A stretch of DNA of 9,594 bases from Lachnospiraceae bacterium (GTDB lineage Bacteria > Bacillota > Clostridia > Lachnospirales > Lachnospiraceae). Shown here piece by piece: positions 6,389 through 9,594 of the stretch. The position numbers were made by a program, and so were the translations under genes. The stretch is taken from the NCBI GenBank assembly GCA_017964745.1, contig JAGCRJ010000194.1:1-9594 (forward strand), in the 5' to 3' direction. Positions within the stretch are counted from its first letter, which is position 1. Each line of letters starts with the position of its first letter. Under the pieces are notes generated by a model that searched no databases, was not told where the DNA came from, and saw only the letters and a program-made list of their open reading frames with translations.

Positions 6389-6403
6389 GACACGTTCCTT
6401 ATA
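6384..6403. promoter_or_regulatory. TATAAG-N8-CTTATA inverted repeat, candidate LysR-type operator
   Basis: Exact 6-bp inverted arms (6384-6389 and 6398-6403) flank 8 unmatched bases. The repeat overlaps the candidate -35 box, with its centre about 42 nt before the predicted start. A/T-rich interrupted dyads of this size near -35 are common LysR-family binding sites, and a LysR gene lies immediately upstream. The pairing of this regulator with this site is inference. Confidence 0.45.
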
Positions 6404-6424
6404 GGCAGATATAATTTTGCGCAC

Positions 6425-6455
6425 AAAAAAGAGAAGGCTCATCGCCTTCTCTTTT
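6425..6455 (-). terminator. Intrinsic terminator after lysR
   Basis: A 12-bp stem (6427-6438 with 6444-6455) encloses a 5-nt loop and, on the minus strand, ends in six U. It starts 8 nt after the lysR stop codon. It separates the sulfonate-type transporter/lysR unit from the operon below. Confidence 0.92.
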
Positions 6456-6462
6456 CGAATGA

Positions 6463-7368
6463 TCATTTTTCAGTTTTACTTTGTTCCAGTTTTTGTATGA
6501 ACGTTTTTGCCATATCGCTGAGCTCTCTGTACTTGCCTGTGATATAGCCGAGAGTCACCGTTTCATCCTCTTTGAGTTTCACCGCGATTATGTCGGAATC
6601 ATTCAGGCTCTCACCGAGCATATCTATACCCACGGCATATCCGTCAAGTCCGAGTATCAGTTCGATCGATGTCGCCCTTTCATTGGTGCTTATCATTTTC
6701 TTATAATCATAAGTCGCCAGTGCTTCTTCCCTGTAATAGAAAGAATTGTTATCACCCTGGTCAAAGACCATGCACGGATAATCCTGAAGATCCTTCAGTG
6801 ATAATTCATTCTTTTTTGCAAGCGGATGTTTCTTGTTCAGATATACGTATGTGTTTCTGCTGAACAGCTCATGGAATTCGATCGATGCATCCGCAAAGAG
6901 TTTCTTCAGGGTTTTTCTGTTGAAATCCGTAAGGGCTATGACACCCACTTCGCTCCTTGAAGTTTTGACATCCTCGATCACTTCACCGGTCTGGGTCTCA
7001 CGGATCGAGAACTGGTATTCATCCAGATCGTATTCCCTGACGGTATCGATAAATGCATTGACTGCCAGCGTGTAATGCTGCATCGAGACGGAAAATTCCG
7101 GCCTGTGCTTTGCGTTCGACAGGTATTTTTCCTCCAGCAGTTCAAAGCTCTCCACGGCATGTCTTGCGTAGGCTATGAACGATCTTCCCGCAACGGTGGT
7201 CGCAACTCCGTTATGCACCCTTTCGAATATATGTATCCCCACCTCTTTCTCGAGATCCCTTACAGCACTCGACAAGCCGGGCTGTGATACATATAAACGC
7301 TCGGATGCTTTGTTTATGGAGTGTTCTTCATCAATTGCGATCACATATCTTAACTGCGTTATAGTCAT
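6463..7368 (-). CDS. LysR-family transcriptional regulator
   Basis: A 301-residue regulator of typical LysR length. The N-terminal winged helix-turn-helix (about 1-60) shows MTITQLRYVIAI, the recognition region ASERLYVSQPGLSSAVRDLE and IHIFER, followed by the linker helix AGRSFIAYARHAVESFELLEE. Residues from about 90 onward form the periplasmic-binding-protein-like effector domain, with VGVIAL, HPLAKKNELSLKDLQDYPCM and GYAVGIDML patterns. The start is fixed by the conserved MT-x-x-QLRY opening, although no clear Shine-Dalgarno precedes it. It lies 16 nt after the ATPase stop, so it is probably co-transcribed with the NitT/TauT-type importer. LysR proteins such as CysB, Cbl, CmbR and YtlI control sulfur uptake with sulfur metabolites as effectors. 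The context suggests a similar job for this one, possibly on both flanking units, but no specific subfamily can be named. Confidence 0.92.
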   Translation of the reverse strand: MTITQLRYVIAIDEEHSINKASERLYVSQPGLSSAVRDLEKEVGIHIFERVHNGVATTVAGRSFIAYARHAVESFELLEEKYLSNAKHRPEFSVSMQHYTLAVNAFIDTVREYDLDEYQFSIRETQTGEVIEDVKTSRSEVGVIALTDFNRKTLKKLFADASIEFHELFSRNTYVYLNKKHPLAKKNELSLKDLQDYPCMVFDQGDNNSFYYREEALATYDYKKMISTNERATSIELILGLDGYAVGIDMLGESLNDSDIIAVKLKEDETVTLGYITGKYRELSDMAKTFIQKLEQSKTEK

Positions 7369-7384
7369 AACTTATATATATAGA

Positions 7385-8167
7385 TCAGATGCTGAAATCC
7401 GCAATGCTTTCTTCATGAGCATAATTGAGTTTCTCAAGAATTACATTTCTGTATCTGACAAATGCGGAGTGACTTCTGTTTCTCGGATAACTCATTTCGA
7501 TCGGAATATCGTCAACGATACGTCCGGGACGGGGCGACATTACGATCACGCGCTGTGCGAGATAGATCGCCTCATCAACGTCATGGGTTATCAGTATCAT
7601 TGTGTTCTTTCTTTCCTTCCAAAGATCGATCAGCGCATCCTGGATATTCATTCTGGTAAAAGCATCAAGTGCGCCGAGAGGCTCATCCAGTAAAAGCACA
7701 TCAGGTTCATTGGCAAGAGCCCTTACGAGTGCAACTCTCTGAGCCATACCGCCCGATAACTGGTACGGATATGATTTCTTGAAATTACCGAGTTCGACAA
7801 TGTCGAGAAGATGTTCTGCCAGCTCGGTCTTGTCCTTTTTTCCCGTGGACTTGAGACCGAATCTTACGTTATCCCATACGGTAAGCCAGGGAAAGAGAGC
7901 ATGATCCTGAAATACAAGTCCTCTTTTTTCGCTTGTGGATGTGATCTCTTCACCGTCCGAAAGTATATTTCCGATAGTAGGTGTTTCAAGACCTGCGATC
8001 AGTCTCAGCAGTGTGGACTTTCCGCATCCGCTCGCTCCGACAAATGCTATGAATTCACCGGCTTTGATATCAAGCTGTATATTGTCCAGTGCAGTAAGAG
8101 TGTCGCTTCCGTCGGTTCTGCGGAATATCTTGGTGACACCGTTGATTTCAATATGTCCTTTTCCCAT
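7385..8167 (-). CDS. Nitrate/sulfonate/taurine-type ABC transporter ATPase (SsuB/TauB/NrtD family)
   Basis: A 260-residue ATPase with Walker A GASGCGKS (44-51), Q-loop VFQDHALFPWLTVWDNV, signature LSGGMAQRVALVRAL, Walker B LLLDEP, D-loop GALDAFTR and switch His in LITHDVDEA. The FQDHALFPWLTV and MSPRPGRI strings are characteristic of COG1116, which energises import of aliphatic sulfonates, taurine, nitrate or thiamine precursors. The ATG overlaps the permease stop in a TGATG junction, indicating translational coupling and near-equal expression. With a downstream C-S lyase operon and a methionine-type binding protein nearby, a sulfur substrate is favoured. No sulfonate monooxygenase is in view, which would fit an anaerobe or a different substrate. 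Confidence 0.92.
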   Translation of the reverse strand: MGKGHIEINGVTKIFRRTDGSDTLTALDNIQLDIKAGEFIAFVGASGCGKSTLLRLIAGLETPTIGNILSDGEEITSTSEKRGLVFQDHALFPWLTVWDNVRFGLKSTGKKDKTELAEHLLDIVELGNFKKSYPYQLSGGMAQRVALVRALANEPDVLLLDEPLGALDAFTRMNIQDALIDLWKERKNTMILITHDVDEAIYLAQRVIVMSPRPGRIVDDIPIEMSYPRNRSHSAFVRYRNVILEKLNYAHEESIADFSI

Positions 8168-9186
8168 CAGGAATTTGCCCCTTTCTGCCAGCGAAGTACA
8201 TAATTCTTTATCACGCCCAGCAAAGTGTTGACCAGTACGAATATGATACAGATTATAATGATCGCACCATACATCTTACTGAACTCGGCCCAGCCCTTCT
8301 GCCAGTTGATATACCAGCCGAGACCGGATTCTACACCCATCATCTCTGCAGCCATAAGTGTGATGCAGGCTACGCTCATACCCTGGGTAAGTCCTCCGAA
8401 AACCGTAGGCATTGCCGCGGGTATGACGACCCTGAACAGGATTCCGAGCTTACTTGTTCCGAGTGTTTTGGCAACTTCATAATAGTGCGAATTGATATTG
8501 CTGACACCGGTAAGTGAGGATACCGTTACGGGGAACCACACGCCGAGTCCGATGAGGAACGCGCTTCCTCCGAACAGTGATGATGCGAGGATCATGATGA
8601 TAGGCATGTAGGTGGTTGTGGGTATTGCTCCGAGTATCTTAACAAAGGGATTTACCCAGTAACGGATCTTCGGTGACCAGCCGGCTCCTATTCCGCAGAT
8701 AAAACCTGCGATCACTCCGCCGAAGTATCCGGTAAAGAGAAGCTTCAGCGAATGATATGCGCTGTCGAGAAGCTTCACCCTGTCGCTGATGACCGAATTG
8801 ATGATCTTATCGACCCAGGGAAAGTAAGGCATGAGAAGCTTTCCTGTCTTAAGAGTCGCATAGTCATAAGCCGCAAGAAGCAGGAATATCACCGCATACA
8901 GAGCCGCGTCATGATTTAACTTTTTGTACAGTGCAAAGTTGAAGAACGAGATTATGTACAGTACCGCCCAGACACCGATAAAGAAAATAAGGATGTAGGC
9001 ATAGGTGGCGGTACAGGTGTTCATTCCCTTATTGGGAATAAACAGATATTCGATAAGATGCAGCAGACCTGCAGCTATCGGAAGTGCCGTGAGTATTCTC
9101 TGCAATACCTTACCGGCAGTTGATACTTTTTTCCTCTCGAGCTCGAGAGTATTTAATTCTTTTAAGGAAATCTTCTGCTCCGCCAC
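8167..9186 (-). CDS. Nitrate/sulfonate/taurine-type ABC transporter permease with extended N-terminus
   Basis: A 339-residue membrane protein, against roughly 250-280 for most SsuC/TauC permeases. The canonical part begins near residue 125. It contains helix segments at about 146-168 and 207-225, the AIPTTTYMPI motif (187-196), the coupling loop YYEVAKTLGTSKLGILFRVV with the following IPAAMP (235-260), and the AEMMGVESGLGW segment (280-291). Residues 1-125 are extra: a charged cytoplasmic start, then three hydrophobic stretches at about 31-50, 60-84 and 95-110. Translation starts at GTG (9186-9184), supported by an AGGAGG 5 nt upstream. No better in-frame start lies upstream after the binding-protein stop. 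The gene lies 22 nt after that stop and is coupled to the ATPase start. The extra helices may contact a partner or the binding protein; their role is unknown. Confidence 0.9.
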   Translation of the reverse strand: MAEQKISLKELNTLELERKKVSTAGKVLQRILTALPIAAGLLHLIEYLFIPNKGMNTCTATYAYILIFFIGVWAVLYIISFFNFALYKKLNHDAALYAVIFLLLAAYDYATLKTGKLLMPYFPWVDKIINSVISDRVKLLDSAYHSLKLLFTGYFGGVIAGFICGIGAGWSPKIRYWVNPFVKILGAIPTTTYMPIIMILASSLFGGSAFLIGLGVWFPVTVSSLTGVSNINSHYYEVAKTLGTSKLGILFRVVIPAAMPTVFGGLTQGMSVACITLMAAEMMGVESGLGWYINWQKGWAEFSKMYGAIIIICIIFVLVNTLLGVIKNYVLRWQKGANS

Positions 9187-9208
9187 TTAAGCCTCCTGAC
9201 GGGAAACC

Positions 9209-9594
9209 TTACAGGCCCCCTAAATCATATGCATAATAGATCTGTTCTTTGAATTTCTCAGGATCGGTATCCTTACTGAGGATTCCGAGCTGGATATACT
9301 CATCCACCGAATCGTAAAGTGATTTTGCGGTTTCAACCGGGGTGAGTCCGAATCTGTAATAGTTGAGAAGCTTGAACGAATACTCGGGTGTTCCGGATAC
9401 ATAACCGTTTTCAACCATCATCTTTGCAGCTTCAAGTCTGTTCTCTTCGCTTTCTGCGATCCAGAGAGAAGCTCTGTATACCGCACGGGTTATCTTGTAT
9501 GAAGTTACGGGATTCTCCTCGAGGAATGTTCCCGAAATTCCGAGAACACAGCATGCCTCATTCTTGAAATCATCATCTGTGGTAAGTGATCTGA
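9209..9594 (-). CDS. NitT/TauT-type ABC substrate-binding protein, C-terminal part only
   Basis: The frame is open from the window edge to the TAA at 9211-9209, giving 127 visible residues; an internal ATG at 9421 is not the real start. The fragment reads FKNEACCVLGISGTFLEENP, then TRAVYRASLWIAESEENR, then a region with AAKMMVENGYVSG. This matches the C-terminal lobe of SsuA/TauA/NrtA-like binding proteins, where a conserved cysteine/valine strand is followed by a helix of the form ENP...(L/I).RA...A..W. It lies directly upstream of the permease and ATPase genes, completing the importer in the usual order. Signal peptide and ligand-binding N-terminal lobe are outside the window, so the substrate cannot be judged. 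Confidence 0.75.
   Translation of the reverse strand, partial: RSLTTDDDFKNEACCVLGISGTFLEENPVTSYKITRAVYRASLWIAESEENRLEAAKMMVENGYVSGTPEYSFKLLNYYRFGLTPVETAKSLYDSVDEYIQLGILSKDTDPEKFKEQIYYAYDLGGL

Noticed and set aside
9134..9149. Perfect 16-bp palindrome CTCTCGAGCTCGAGAG
   Set aside because: It lies inside the permease coding region, where it encodes alternating Leu-Glu codons (CTC GAG CTC GAG). Codon repetition explains the symmetry, and it is far from any promoter.
9209..9421. A separate 70-residue gene starting at an internal ATG
   Set aside because: The same frame continues upstream without a stop to the window edge and reads as the C-terminal lobe of a NitT/TauT-type binding protein. No ribosome site precedes the internal ATG.
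1..9594. Mobile elements, CRISPR arrays, tRNA or rRNA genes
   Set aside because: No transposase-like or integrase-like product, spaced direct repeats or RNA-gene sequence was found. Genes are tightly packed, leaving only two gaps longer than 100 nt, both explained by control signals.

Overview
All genes here lie on the minus strand, so transcription runs from high to low coordinates. The likely source is a Gram-positive anaerobe of the Bacillota, probably a Clostridia/Lachnospiraceae-type bacterium. This is inferred from four things: MKK...LAGC lipoprotein solute-binding proteins, strong AGGAGG-type ribosome sites, mid-range GC with A/T-rich intergenic gaps, and tightly packed operons ending in U-tract hairpins. 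No RNA gene, CRISPR array, insertion sequence or other mobile element was seen.

Layout in transcription order. (1) 9594-6463: a nitrate/sulfonate/taurine (NitT/TauT)-type ABC importer. It comprises the C-terminal part of the binding protein, a permease with an extended N-terminus, and an ATPase. A LysR-type regulator follows 16 nt later, and an intrinsic terminator closes the unit. (2) 6462-6316: a control region with a candidate promoter and an overlapping TATAAG-N8-CTTATA inverted repeat. (3) 6315-511: a six-gene operon. The order is polar amino-acid (cystine-like) permease, ATPase, MalY/PatB-type PLP C-S lyase, family-3 solute-binding lipoprotein, prolidase-like metal-dependent amidohydrolase, and a second family-3 binding lipoprotein closely related to the first. 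A strong hairpin terminator follows. (4) 510-338: a second control region with a sigma-A-like promoter, a perfect 16-bp palindrome just upstream of it and an inverted repeat at the expected transcription start. (5) 337-1: the 5' part of a MetQ/NlpA-type methionine-binding lipoprotein, cut by the window edge.

The common theme is sulfur acquisition: an aliphatic-sulfonate-like importer, a cystine/S-substituted-cysteine-like importer with a C-S lyase, and a methionine-type importer, with one LysR regulator between the first two. The middle operon is the most interesting part. One transporter core carries two binding proteins, an enzyme that could unblock an amide-linked substrate and an enzyme that could cleave the C-S bond. 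That composition would suit salvage of dipeptide- or N-acyl-linked cysteine S-conjugates, but the substrate is inference. A second unusual point is that the metQ and terminal family-3 binding-protein genes share a nearly identical ribosome site and signal-peptide segment although the mature proteins belong to different families.
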